Assembly: GCF_014649815.1 (NCBI RefSeq)
Contig: NZ_BMTT01000001.1
Coordinates: 248,001-312,000 of the forward strand
DNA length: 64,000 nt
Source of the DNA: Streptomyces mutabilis
Lineage (GTDB): Bacteria; Actinomycetota; Actinomycetes; Streptomycetales; Streptomycetaceae
Direction of reading: 5' to 3'
The notes under the pieces were generated by a model, which was not told the origin of the DNA, made no database searches, and saw nothing but the letters and a program-made list of their open reading frames with translations. Position 1 is the first letter of the stretch; the number at the start of each line of letters is the position of its first letter. Below, piece after piece: positions 23,233 through 30,753 of the stretch. The position numbers were made by a program, and so were the translations under genes.

Positions 23233-23862
23233 CTAATTCGCGGCAGCCGGAATGAGATCGGGCCAGCGGACGGCCTCCAGCGCACGGCGGTGCGAGTCGG
23301 GCACGGGCACGGTCGGGTAGCCGAGCCAGTCGAGCCCCATCGCGGCGAGGATCGTGGCGTCCGCCTGGTCGTAGCGGCCCGGCCCTTCGCACGGGACGCC
23401 GTACCGCTCGACGGCCACCGAGCGCACCATGCCCTTCGCGATCCGGGCCCGGTCCTTGCGCGGGAAGTCCTGGGCCGGGTTGGCCCGGCCGGTCGCGTAG
23501 ATCGTGCGCCCGTGCGGGGTCACCACGGCGTACGGGATGCGGTGGCGCCACAGGTACTGCGTGACCAGCCACCACAGCCCGGCCAGCTCGTGGTGCCCGG
23601 CCTGCCCACCCTGGGCATACGCGGCGCCCTCGACTACCACCAGGTCCGCGCCGTCCTTCACGCTCAGCGCGACAGCCGCGACCAGCCAGTCCAGCCGCTC
23701 GTGGCTGCGGCGCCGGCCGGGCCGGTACGCCCGCGCCCAGTCCGTGCCCGCGATGCCGGTCGAGGTCAGCGACAGGTCGAGACCGACAACACGCGGCTGC
23801 CATTCCCCTTTCTCCTGCACGCTCGGCAGGGTCACCGGGGCGCTTTGAAGTTCGGCGGTCAC
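23233..23862 (-). CDS. RuvC-like Holliday-junction resolvase (phage type)
   Basis: The protein has 209 residues. The N-terminal strand VVGLDLSLTSTGIAG contains the first catalytic Asp of the RNase H-like/RuvC fold; VVVEGAAYAQGG provides the second acidic residue, and DQADATILAAMGL carries the C-terminal acidic residues. Phage RuvC-like enzymes resolve recombination intermediates, fitting the RecT/exonuclease pair encoded upstream in the same orientation. The GTG start overlaps the preceding stop (GTGA). Confidence 0.8.
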   Translation of the reverse strand: MTAELQSAPVTLPSVQEKGEWQPRVVGLDLSLTSTGIAGTDWARAYRPGRRRSHERLDWLVAAVALSVKDGADLVVVEGAAYAQGGQAGHHELAGLWWLVTQYLWRHRIPYAVVTPHGRTIYATGRANPAQDFPRKDRARIAKGMVRSVAVERYGVPCEGPGRYDQADATILAAMGLDWLGYPTVPVPDSHRRALEAVRWPDLIPAAAN

Positions 23863-24359
23863 CGATCACCCTCGCCGGTTGCCGCGCGATGGTCGGTGAT
23901 AAGCCGGTTGGCCTCAGCCATGGCCGCGGTCTTGGCGCGGGCCGTCCACTCGCCGTCATAACTGCCGGGCGGCCCCCACAAATACCAGCCGGTGTCGTGG
24001 TAGCCGTCCTTCGGATTCCTGCGGCGGTAGCTCAGTTCCCACCAGCCATCGCGCCAGCGCCACAGGCGCTTCGCGTCCGGGTCGGACACCCAGCCGGCAC
24101 GCTCGGCCAGGGCCTGGAAACGCGCCACGTCGGTGCGCAGCATCGCCGCTTCGGCGGCGGCGTCCAGGTCGCGCGGAGCGGTGCACTCGTCACCCCCCGC
24201 CTGATGCCCGGGTGAGGAGGGGCGAAGGCCGAGCTGCCGCACGGCCTCGTCCCTCTGGCGCGCGACGCGCCGTAGCAGACGGGCCGCGCCGACCAGGCCC
24301 CGCTCCTCCAGCCACTTCGCCGTGGCCTCGATCTCGACGCCCACGGAACGGTCGTTCAT
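23859..24359 (-). CDS. Hypothetical prophage protein
   Basis: The protein has 166 residues. The N-terminal helical half contains TAKWLEERGLVGAARLLRR; the C-terminal half is Trp-rich (KRLWRWRDGWWELSYRRRN, GWYLWGPPG). Start ATG has GAAGGAGTTCGAG upstream. It overlaps the RuvC-like gene by 4 bp and may work with it, but no function is recognised. Confidence 0.65.
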   Translation of the reverse strand: MNDRSVGVEIEATAKWLEERGLVGAARLLRRVARQRDEAVRQLGLRPSSPGHQAGGDECTAPRDLDAAAEAAMLRTDVARFQALAERAGWVSDPDAKRLWRWRDGWWELSYRRRNPKDGYHDTGWYLWGPPGSYDGEWTARAKTAAMAEANRLITDHRAATGEGDR

Positions 24360-24421
24360 CTCGAACTCCTTCAGCGGGGCCGTCCCAGCGCGCTCCGGGA
24401 CGGCCTCTGGTGTGCAGCGGG

Positions 24422-24763
24422 TTACGGGCGGGCGACCTTGGGGGACTTGGGGTCCTTCTGGATGCAGTTGCCGGACTCAGGCATGGCCCGGCGGCCCGCC
24501 ACGAGGTCCTGGAACCGGATGCCGGGGCGGAACTTCACGACCCGGCGCTCGGCCACCTCCACCGGCTCACCGGTCTGCGGGTTGCGAGCGGTACGGGCCG
24601 GGCGCACCTCGGAGGCGAGGCTGCCGAAGCCGGTGACGGAGACGACTTCACCGGCGGTGACGGCGCGGACTATCGCGTCGAGCGCGGCCTCCACGGCGTC
24701 GGCCGCCTGAGCGCGGTTGCCGGTCGTCTTCGCCACGGCCTGGATGAGCTGGGCCTTGTTCAC
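24422..24763 (-). CDS. HU-family nucleoid-associated protein
   Basis: The 113-residue protein begins VNKAQLIQAVAKTTGNRAQA with the HU helix-turn-helix, continues VVSVTGFGSLASEVRPARTARNPQTG (split: GFGSLASEVR, then ARNPQTGEPV) and ends with a short extension after the HU fold. The DNA-binding beta-arm sequence RNPQTGE is intact. The GTG start at 24763 has AAAGGAAAC upstream. Phage HU proteins bend DNA during replication or recombination. Confidence 0.92.
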   Translation of the reverse strand: MNKAQLIQAVAKTTGNRAQAADAVEAALDAIVRAVTAGEVVSVTGFGSLASEVRPARTARNPQTGEPVEVAERRVVKFRPGIRFQDLVAGRRAMPESGNCIQKDPKSPKVARP

Positions 24764-24902
24764 AGGGGTTTCCTTTCGATTCGACTGGGCCGCAGGAGTC
24801 GAGGGACGGGCGCGCCACGCGGCGGGCCACGGGTTCAGTCCGTAGCCGGGGTCCGCGAGCTGGCCGCACAACGGAGCACCGGAGCGCATATCATGTTTCA
24901 TG

Positions 24903-24916
24903 AATGTCACCTATCT
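24903..24916 (-). repeat. AGATAGGTGACATT repeat (copy 1)
   Basis: A 14-bp asymmetric element on the minus strand, 140 bp upstream of the HU start and just after the preceding stop at 24921. Identical copies lie at 29343-29356 and 33363-33376, always in the same orientation. Confidence 0.6.
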
Positions 24917-24920
24917 CGAT

Positions 24921-25730
24921 TCAGTCGGGCAGGCGGACGAGGAACTTGCCGACCGCGAGCACCTGGGAGATGGGCAGGGTGACGGCCGCGTAGTCGGCCG
25001 AGATCAACCACGGCTCCTCGCCGGAGCGGGGCCGGGCGGGCACGATCCATGCCGTACCCGTCCAGTCCGCGTAGCACGCCCCGACCTCGAGAAACTGCCC
25101 GGCGAAGAGGAACAGGCGGGTGCGCAGCGACGAGGACCATCCCCGACCGGGCTCCGGGCCGTCCCAGCCGTGCGGGGTCTGGAGGCCGAGGAAGTCGGGT
25201 CCGGCGGTCACCAGGGTGCCCGCCGGTCCCAGGGAGCGGAACTCGATCACCTCGCCGTTGCCGCCGGCGTTCAGCCACCGGGACAGGTCGTCGGCGCTGA
25301 GCTGCACGGGGCGCCCCTGCGCCAGCGGGTGTTCGCGGGCGTCGAGCACCAGGCGCAGCAGGGAGCGCCACGGCAGGCGGCCGACGTGGGGTGCGGCGGG
25401 GACGGTGAGCTGCGCGACGCCCTCGGTGAAGCGGAGCAGCTGATGGCCGCCGCTGGTGACGTGCTCGACGGTGACGGTGTCGGACGACTCCAGCCAGCCG
25501 CGCAGGGCGGTGGCGTCGTCGTAGCCGACGGGGGCCGTCCACACGTCGCCCGCGACGGGGGTGCGGGCGACGGCGAGTGTCCGGTCGCTGCACGCGACGA
25601 CGTGGAGGTGGCCGGGGGTGCAGTCGAGGATCAGGGCGTCGAGGTCGCCTGCGTCCTCGTCCGCCTGGAACCGGTGCAGGGCGGCCTGGTCGAGGATGGC
25701 CGCCAGGTCGCGGGCCTTGATGGTGAACAT
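24921..25730 (-). CDS. Hypothetical prophage protein, possibly sliding-clamp-like
   Basis: This 269-residue protein starts MFTIKARDLAAILDQAALH. Segments such as LHVVACSDRTLAVARTPV and QLSADDLSRWLNAGGNGEV are weakly reminiscent of beta-clamp repeats (an 'a.D...a.r' strand), and clamp-like genes do occur in actinophage early regions. The similarity is too weak for assignment. GGAGACACACC precedes the ATG. It lies between WhiB and HU in an early-gene series. Confidence 0.6.
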   Translation of the reverse strand: MFTIKARDLAAILDQAALHRFQADEDAGDLDALILDCTPGHLHVVACSDRTLAVARTPVAGDVWTAPVGYDDATALRGWLESSDTVTVEHVTSGGHQLLRFTEGVAQLTVPAAPHVGRLPWRSLLRLVLDAREHPLAQGRPVQLSADDLSRWLNAGGNGEVIEFRSLGPAGTLVTAGPDFLGLQTPHGWDGPEPGRGWSSSLRTRLFLFAGQFLEVGACYADWTGTAWIVPARPRSGEEPWLISADYAAVTLPISQVLAVGKFLVRLPD

Positions 25731-25763
25731 GGTGTGTCTCCGCAGGAGTTGTAGGGGTGGTGA

Positions 25764-26174
25764 TCAGGAGCCGGAGGCGCGTTTGCGGGCCCGGCGGGCT
25801 TGCTGGGCGAGCCGTCCGGCCTCCAGGCACAGGAGGCACGCGCGCTCCCCGCGCCGGTTGTGGGCACGGGCACCGGCTTCGGTGCCGTGGGTGATCGGGC
25901 GTAGGCCGCGCTCGCGTAGTTCGGCGGGCTGAGCGCCCTCGCAGGTCGCGAGGACCTGCCCGTTGTGCCAGAGCCGTCCGCCGCACACGCCGTCGAACAG
26001 GCTCGTGCTCGGCATGACCAGGTCGATGCACTGCGACCGGAACGGGCAGCCCTGGCAGGCCGCGAGGAGGGAGAGGACCAGCGGCTCCGTCGGGGCTTCG
26101 GCCGCCGTCTCCTCGGACGTGAAGCGGGCGTCCCCGGCGCAGGGGGCCTCACCGACCCACCCGTTGCCGCTCAT
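25764..26174 (-). CDS. WhiB-like iron-sulfur transcription factor
   Basis: The 136-residue protein has the WhiB cysteine pattern: Cys12 in PCAGD, then Cys40, Cys43 and Cys49 in CQGCPFRSQC, and the turn motif as GVCGGRLW (usually GVWGG). The C-terminal tail is basic (QQARRARKRAS). WhiB-like proteins bind a [4Fe-4S] cluster and the principal sigma factor; phage versions can alter host transcription or superinfection. The extra CxxC near the C-terminus (CLLCLE) is unusual. Confidence 0.85.
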   Translation of the reverse strand: MSGNGWVGEAPCAGDARFTSEETAAEAPTEPLVLSLLAACQGCPFRSQCIDLVMPSTSLFDGVCGGRLWHNGQVLATCEGAQPAELRERGLRPITHGTEAGARAHNRRGERACLLCLEAGRLAQQARRARKRASGS

Positions 26175-26193
26175 CTGCTCCTCCTCCCGTCGG

Positions 26194-26919
26194 CTAAGCG
26201 GTCGGCGGCAGCGGCATCAGGCGGACCTGATCGCTGACGCTGGAGCCGTGGGGATGGGCGAAGCCGCGCGGTACCGGCATCAGGTGACGGTCGGCCAGCG
26301 GCGGGAGGAGGAAGACCTGCGCGACGAGGCGTGTGAGGGCGTCGTCGCATGCGCGGCTGAGGCGTGGCCGGGCCACGGGGACGGGGGCGTCGCCGTCCGC
26401 CTGCTCCTCGATGACCCCGACGACACGGCCCCCGCCTGCGCGGCCGTCCACGACGACCGCCGTCGCCGCCGGGTGGTGCCCGCGTATCAGCTCGGCCACG
26501 CGGGCCGCGCGGTCGACCGGGGGCAGCTCCAGAAGCCAACTGCCATCCATGCCCGTGTTGCGGTGCACGAGCGCCCACACGGGTGAGGTCGGTGGCAGGA
26601 GCGCGTACTCGACGTCCAGGGTGATGTCCGAGCCGATCTCGTTGAGAGGATGGCCGGTCTCGGTGCCGTCCCACAGCCAGGGGCACGCTCCCAGCGGGCT
26701 CGGCTGCTCGCCGAGCACGCCGTGGACGGTGACGGCGCGGTCTTCGCAGCTGCGGTCGAAGGCCACGTAAACGGCCTCGGGGCAGCGGGCACGGATCTTG
26801 GCCGCGAGGTGATCGATGATGGCCAGGCAGTGGGCTTGCTCGGCTCGGCGGAGCGCGAGCGACAGCTCGCCCCGCTGCTGAGCCAGGATGGCCACCTCGT
26901 CGTGTGCTGACGGTGTCAT
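26194..26919 (-). CDS. Hypothetical prophage protein
   Basis: This 241-residue protein has an N-terminal helix with LSLALRRAEQAHCLAIIDHL and a beta-rich middle (PVWALVHRNTGMDGSWLLEL). It starts at the ATG following AAGAAGGGACACCCCTGCC. No domain with a known function is recognised. It sits between the C5 methyltransferase and WhiB genes in one direction. Confidence 0.65.
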   Translation of the reverse strand: MTPSAHDEVAILAQQRGELSLALRRAEQAHCLAIIDHLAAKIRARCPEAVYVAFDRSCEDRAVTVHGVLGEQPSPLGACPWLWDGTETGHPLNEIGSDITLDVEYALLPPTSPVWALVHRNTGMDGSWLLELPPVDRAARVAELIRGHHPAATAVVVDGRAGGGRVVGVIEEQADGDAPVPVARPRLSRACDDALTRLVAQVFLLPPLADRHLMPVPRGFAHPHGSSVSDQVRLMPLPPTA

Positions 26920-26952
26920 GGCAGGGGTGTCCCTTCTTCTTGGGGGATGGGG

Positions 26953-28443
26953 TCAGGCGAGGACGGGCTTGAGGCGTTCGCCGATCCACCGGGCGACGTT
27001 GACGCTCACCGCGTTGCCGGCCTGCTGGGTCTGGGCGGCCTTGGAGCCGACCACCTCGTAGGTGTCGGGGAACCGCTGGCCGCGCAGCTGCTCACGGGGC
27101 TGGAGCATGCGGAAGTGGCAGTCCTCAATGGCGGGCGCGCTGCGCACGACGGCCGCAGAGTCGCGGGTCGACAGCGTGTGCAGGGGCTCGACCGCGGTCT
27201 TCGGAGCGGCCTTGCGGTACGGGATCACCAACGTGTTGCGCGCCCTGGTGCGGACATCGCCGTCGGGCACGACCAGGCCGTGGTGGCGGGCCGTGGCGAT
27301 GGTGCTCAGCGGGGCGGCGATCGGCGCGGCGTTGCAGTTGTTGCGGAACTCCACGATGAACGGGTCCACCGTGACGAGGGCCTCGCTCTCCCGGGTGGTG
27401 CGGGTGCGCATCGGCTCCCCGACGGGCGAGGCCGTGTCGTTCCACGAGCCGCCGACCGGCACCAGCAGGGCTTCACCGAGCTTGGCCGTGCGGGTGGGCA
27501 GCGGCCGGGTGTGCGGGGCGAACGCGCGGTCGGTGCCGTCCTTGCCGTGCGTGAGGGTGACGACGGACGGCTCGTAGGGGAACTTCGCCAGTCCGGCCGC
27601 GATGCGGCGCATGGTGTTGGGCACCAGCGGGCGGGCGCGGTCCCCGATGCGCTGGCCGATGTCGTCCCACATGATCACGTCGGAGGCGGGCCGGACGTAC
27701 GGCTCCACCAGCGCGTGGCCACAGCGGCTGTTCGGGCAGCGATAGTCGTACTGCTGCTGGTACTTGCCGACCTTCACCCGCGGGTCACGCCAGCTCTGGC
27801 GTGCTTTGACGTCCCGCCCGCACTCGAAGCAGTACGCCAGCGGGCGCGGCGCGAGGTCGGGTCGGCGGATGCCGGTGAGGGTGAAGACCAAGTACACGCG
27901 GTCGCGCCACTGCGGGGCGTACGGATTGGTCTCCGACCCGATGTGCGCGGAGGACACGGAGACGATCTGGACGCGGTAGCCGAGTTTCTTCACGGCGCGG
28001 ATCCACTCGGGGAACAGCAGCCAGTCGGTGATGAACTCGACGACGTTTTCCACGACGACGCACGGGAACCGCTTCGCCTCGGCGGCGCGCAGCACGCACC
28101 AGGCGGTTACCCGGGTCATCTCGAAGGCTTCCGGGGGCAGTTCGCGCCACTGCTCCTCTTCCTCGAACAGCGCGTTCTGCGCCGGGTCGGGCCGCTTCTT
28201 CCCGCCGGCGGGGCTGACCTCGGTGCAGATCACTGAGGCCCACAGCACGAGGGCCTTGGGGAGCCAGCGCATGGGGTAGTTCTGGATGTCGGCGCAGCGC
28301 GCCGCCGCATTCGGGTGGTTGAGCCCGAACGTGTCGATGGCGGTCTGCCAGTGGTTGATGCCGAGGATGGGGTCGAAACCGGCTTCCAACAGGCCGGTGG
28401 CATCTCCGCCCGCTCCGCAGAGCAGGTGGATGGATCGGGGCAC
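26953..28443 (-). CDS. C5 DNA cytosine methyltransferase with atypical motif IV
   Basis: This is a 496-residue protein. Motif I is LCGAGGDATGLLEAGF; motif VI is VVVENVVEF; motif VIII is QWRDRVYLVF; motif X is QQAGNAVSVNVARWIG. At motif IV, normally (G)PPCQ, the sequence is VICTEVSPAGG, retaining a Cys but losing Pro-Cys-Gln. A zinc-ribbon-like insertion (CFECGRD, then CPNSRCGH) lies before the target-recognition region. A solitary phage methyltransferase could protect phage DNA from restriction. The GTG start follows a TTGGAGA box at 28453. No cognate endonuclease is adjacent. Confidence 0.87.
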   Translation of the reverse strand: MPRSIHLLCGAGGDATGLLEAGFDPILGINHWQTAIDTFGLNHPNAAARCADIQNYPMRWLPKALVLWASVICTEVSPAGGKKRPDPAQNALFEEEEQWRELPPEAFEMTRVTAWCVLRAAEAKRFPCVVVENVVEFITDWLLFPEWIRAVKKLGYRVQIVSVSSAHIGSETNPYAPQWRDRVYLVFTLTGIRRPDLAPRPLAYCFECGRDVKARQSWRDPRVKVGKYQQQYDYRCPNSRCGHALVEPYVRPASDVIMWDDIGQRIGDRARPLVPNTMRRIAAGLAKFPYEPSVVTLTHGKDGTDRAFAPHTRPLPTRTAKLGEALLVPVGGSWNDTASPVGEPMRTRTTRESEALVTVDPFIVEFRNNCNAAPIAAPLSTIATARHHGLVVPDGDVRTRARNTLVIPYRKAAPKTAVEPLHTLSTRDSAAVVRSAPAIEDCHFRMLQPREQLRGQRFPDTYEVVGSKAAQTQQAGNAVSVNVARWIGERLKPVLA

Positions 28444-28452
28444 GGTCTTAGG

Positions 28453-28463
28453 TCTCCAAGAGG
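28453..28463 (-). promoter_or_regulatory. CTCTTGGAGA-type ribosome-binding box (copy 2)
   Basis: CCTCTTGGAGA, GGAG ten bases before the GTG at 28443. A strong hairpin ends four bases before it. Confidence 0.7.
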
Positions 28464-28467
28464 CAGG

Positions 28468-28500
28468 GGCCGCCCGGCCCGGATGGTGGGCCGGGCGGCC
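28468..28500 (-). terminator. Strong intercistronic hairpin
   Basis: GGCCGCCCGGCCC pairs with GGGCCGGGCGGCC, a perfect 13-bp stem with a 7-nt loop, between the small membrane-peptide gene and the C5 methyltransferase start. Confidence 0.75.
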
Positions 28501-28504
28501 GTTG

Positions 28505-28612
28505 TCAGGACTCGTCGGAGGCGCGTAACGCGCGGTGGTGGCGGCTGTCCTCGATGCCGAGGGCGGTGAACCCCAGCAGGCCGAGGGCGCACACGATCAG
28601 CAGCCAGATCAC
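28505..28612 (-). CDS. 35-residue single-span membrane peptide with a TTA codon
   Basis: The frame reads MIWLLIVCALGLLGFTALG, followed by a charged tail (IEDSRHHRALRASDES), so one membrane span with a short cytoplasmic end is likely. GTG start; the ribosome-binding site (GGGGGCGCGGA) is weak. Leu in RALRA is encoded by TTA, the bldA-dependent codon. Could be chance, but the hydropathy and the hairpin directly after the stop favour a real small gene. Confidence 0.4.
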   Translation of the reverse strand: MIWLLIVCALGLLGFTALGIEDSRHHRALRASDES

Positions 28613-28658
28613 CGGTCCGCGCCCCCGATGGGGCGCGGTGCGCGGCGCGGCCGGTCAG

Positions 28659-29282
28659 TCATCGCTGCGGGTGACGCGGACGGTCGTGATGTGTCCGGCG
28701 CACTCGAACAGCGCCAGCGGGTAGCCGTCCGCCTGGGACCGCCCGCTGCCAGACGCGGCGGTAGCCCTCGTGGTCGGTGAGCCGCTGGGACCACTCCGAG
28801 AAGCGGGCGATGGCGGTGGCCGCGCCCTCGATCCCGGCGGTTTGGTTGTGGCTCGCGCCGTACGGCGCGGTGTGCGTGGCCGAGACGATCAGCCGGGGTG
28901 CGCGGCGGGGAACGTCGAGGGCGTCGATGCGGGCGAGCAGCGGGATGAGGCTGTTGCGGTGGTGGCGCTGCGGGCCGTTGGGGGTGGAGTCGTACAGGAC
29001 GGTGTGCCTGTCCGCGTTCTCCACGTCCTGGCGGACGGCCGTCCAGCCGTTCACCTCGGCGGGATCGGCGGGCAGGCTGTGCTCGGAGGCGATGATCAGC
29101 TCAGTGCCGTCCCGCAGGTCGGCGCGGACGAAGAACTCGCCTCCTCCGGCGGTCTCGATGTCGGTGACCCAGCCCGCGTAGCGCAGCGGGGTGATGACGT
29201 GGCCGTAGCTGTGGAAGAGCCGCTGCCACAGCGGGTCGGTGGTGCGGTTGTGGTCGGGCAGAGCCGCGATGGTGGTGGTCAT
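28659..29282 (-). CDS. Hypothetical prophage protein with frameshifted C-terminus
   Basis: The protein has 207 residues as read. The first 180 (for example LWQRLFHSYGHVITPLRYAG and GEFFVRADLRDGTELIIASE) look well coded. After YRRVWQRAVPGG (around 28731-28745) the frame turns Arg-rich, while the frame one base further reads QADGYPLALFECAGHITTV and ends at 28655, which looks like genuine protein. A net +1 change is therefore likely. The ATG at 29282 follows a TTGGAGA box. Function unknown. Confidence 0.6.
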   Translation of the reverse strand: MTTTIAALPDHNRTTDPLWQRLFHSYGHVITPLRYAGWVTDIETAGGGEFFVRADLRDGTELIIASEHSLPADPAEVNGWTAVRQDVENADRHTVLYDSTPNGPQRHHRNSLIPLLARIDALDVPRRAPRLIVSATHTAPYGASHNQTAGIEGAATAIARFSEWSQRLTDHEGYRRVWQRAVPGGRLPAGAVRVRRTHHDRPRHPQR

Positions 29283-29289
29283 GTGCTGG

Positions 29290-29300
29290 TCTCCAAGAGG
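29290..29300 (-). promoter_or_regulatory. CTCTTGGAGA-type ribosome-binding box (copy 3)
   Basis: CCTCTTGGAGA, GGAG eight bases before the ATG at 29282; an imperfect 10-bp hairpin (29307-29337, one mismatch) precedes it. Confidence 0.7.
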
Positions 29301-29342
29301 GTGTGCACGGCGGGCGCGAAGAAAGCACGCCCACCGTTGAAA

Positions 29343-29356
29343 AATGTCACCTATCT
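29343..29356 (-). repeat. AGATAGGTGACATT repeat (copy 2)
   Basis: Minus-strand copy 60 bp upstream of the start at 29282, immediately after the stop of the gene ending at 29373. Confidence 0.6.
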
Positions 29357-29372
29357 CAGGTGAAAGCGGTTG

Positions 29373-29651
29373 TCAGACGGTGGGCAGTTCGCTGCGGGCG
29401 AGGATCTTCACCGACCACATCCGGCCGCCGGGGGTGACGACGCAGCCGATCGCGCGCCCCTCGTGGGGCAGGACGAAGCCACTGCCGCCTTCCTCCTTGC
29501 TCAGGTCGCTGACGAGCTCGCGGACGCCGTGTTCGGCGCACTCGGCCGAGCAGTAGAGGTGGTCGCCGAGGCGGGGTGCGACCGGCGCGCCGTGGATCAC
29601 TTCGGCGACCACGACGTAGGCGTCGGGGGCCGGGGTGAGTGTGTCGGTCAA
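29373..29651 (-). CDS. Hypothetical prophage protein
   Basis: About 92 residues from a TTG at 29651. I prefer this start because GGAG of a CCTCTTGGAGG box is six bases upstream and the TAAGATATAAGT-type promoter is then about 45 bp upstream, as in its sister units; an upstream in-frame ATG at 29696 abuts the promoter. A Cys pair in HLYCSAECAEHG may bind metal; the remainder (GRAIGCVVTPGGRMWSVKIL) is beta-rich. Function unknown. Confidence 0.6.
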   Translation of the reverse strand: MTDTLTPAPDAYVVVAEVIHGAPVAPRLGDHLYCSAECAEHGVRELVSDLSKEEGGSGFVLPHEGRAIGCVVTPGGRMWSVKILARSELPTV

Positions 29652-29656
29652 GGTGG

Positions 29657-29667
29657 CCTCCAAGAGG
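29657..29667 (-). promoter_or_regulatory. CTCTTGGAGA-type ribosome-binding box (copy 4, one mismatch)
   Basis: CCTCTTGGAGG, GGAG six bases before the TTG start at 29651. Confidence 0.55.
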
Positions 29668-29696
29668 TTGGCGAGTTCGGCCAGTTCCGAACTCAT

Positions 29697-29713
29697 ACTT
29701 ATATCTTAATGGC
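29697..29713 (-). promoter_or_regulatory. Early promoter, TAAGATATAAGT type (copy 2)
   Basis: Minus-strand GCCATTAAGATATAAGT. TTGACG lies 16 bp upstream of TAAGAT, the best sigma-70-like match of the three copies. It drives the unit starting at 29651. Confidence 0.7.
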
Positions 29714-29726
29714 GTACACCGGGGCG

Positions 29727-30674
29727 TCAATGTTGCCGATCTTGTGAACGCCCTTGTCTCTGCTGAGAGTTGGCACCCTTCTCGCGCCCCATCCGGGCCA
29801 GGTCTCGCACTCGTTGGCGGGCCATCTCCAGGGCCTGCGGGTCCGTCTGCGCAACGCGCCGCTCCTGCTCGGCGAAGAACTGCCGTAGCCAGTCCTGCTG
29901 CTGGCGGTGCTCGCGGTCGGCCGCTTCGCGCCGCGCCTGCTCCCTCCCGGCACGCGGGTTCGTCCCGCACCCGCGGCAGTTCCCCACCGGCTCGGCGTGC
30001 TTCGGGCAGCCCGCCCGCTGCTGCTCTCCGCGCTCCGCCTCCGGCTCCCCTGCTGCGTCAGCCGTGGGGGTAGGGGGGTGAGGAAGAGAAGAGGAAGAAG
30101 GAGGAAGAGAAAGGGTTTCCCCAGGGGAACCCGCCCGGTTTCCCGAGGGCAACCCACTGGGTTCCCCTGGGGAAGCCCTGCCCGGAGCATCGTCAGGGTT
30201 CCCCTGGGGCAACCCTGGCTCCGAGGCGGCCTCGGCGGCTGCCCGTGCCTCTTCCCGTGCGGCGACGTCCTGCTGGGTCCGGGCCGCCGACGACGGCTTG
30301 CGGCGCGCGGTCTTGCGGGCCAGCCGGGGATTGGTCGGGGCACGCTGCGCCGCCCGGCGCCGCTCGATCAGCTCCTCCGTCGACGGGATGGGCGGCACGC
30401 CGTGCGGGAACACCCGGTACTCGGCGCGACGGCCGACACGTCCGACCGTGACCCGCTCGACCAGGCCGAGGCCGACGAGCTGCGTCACCACCGTGATGAC
30501 CTGCTTCTCCCCTACGCCGGCCCAGGCCATCAGCCGCTCCAGGCCCGGCCGGGCCAGCCTGGTCTGGTCGTCGGCCGAGTCCGCGATCTTCATGAGGACC
30601 AGCTTCTGCGTGGTATTGATCACCTCCTTCGGCAGGTAGGCGGCCACCACCATCAGTTGGATGCTCACCGGCAC
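29727..30674 (-). CDS. Winged-helix replication-initiator-like protein
   Basis: This 315-residue protein has an N-terminal winged helix (about 1-100): EVINTTQKLVLMKIADSADD, GLERLMAWAGVGEKQVITVV and GLGLVERVTVGRVGRRAEYR. A disordered Pro/Ser-rich middle follows, then a Cys pair motif (CPKHAEPVGNCRGCG) and a basic helical C-terminus. Phage initiators of the DnaD/O-like type have this layout. The middle is encoded by DNA with four palindromic repeats (30113-30215), as in phage lambda where the origin lies inside gene O. Start GTG at 30674; a second GTG at 30668 is possible. Confidence 0.72.
   Translation of the reverse strand: MPVSIQLMVVAAYLPKEVINTTQKLVLMKIADSADDQTRLARPGLERLMAWAGVGEKQVITVVTQLVGLGLVERVTVGRVGRRAEYRVFPHGVPPIPSTEELIERRRAAQRAPTNPRLARKTARRKPSSAARTQQDVAAREEARAAAEAASEPGLPQGNPDDAPGRASPGEPSGLPSGNRAGSPGETLSLPPSSSSLPHPPTPTADAAGEPEAERGEQQRAGCPKHAEPVGNCRGCGTNPRAGREQARREAADREHRQQQDWLRQFFAEQERRVAQTDPQALEMARQRVRDLARMGREKGANSQQRQGRSQDRQH
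30113..30215. repeat. Four palindromic repeats inside the initiator gene, candidate origin iterons
   Basis: Consensus GGGTTCCCCTGGGGAACCC occurs at 30113-30132, 30137-30155, 30159-30177 and 30196-30215, each with few mismatches. Spacing of starts is 24, 22 and 37 bp. The encoded peptide is low-complexity (GLPQGNP, GLPSGNR), so the DNA and not the protein appears to be conserved. Confidence 0.6.
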
Positions 30675-30753
30675 CTCTCCGTGTTCCGTCCGGTCCCCGC
30701 CACGCCGGGGCGGGGGCGGAGCACGCCGGCTCCGCCCCCGCCGGGTGGCGCGA

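Noticed and set aside
30113-30215. CRISPR array
   Set aside because: Units are palindromic, 19-20 bp, irregularly spaced by 3-18 bp inside a coding frame; not a repeat-spacer array.
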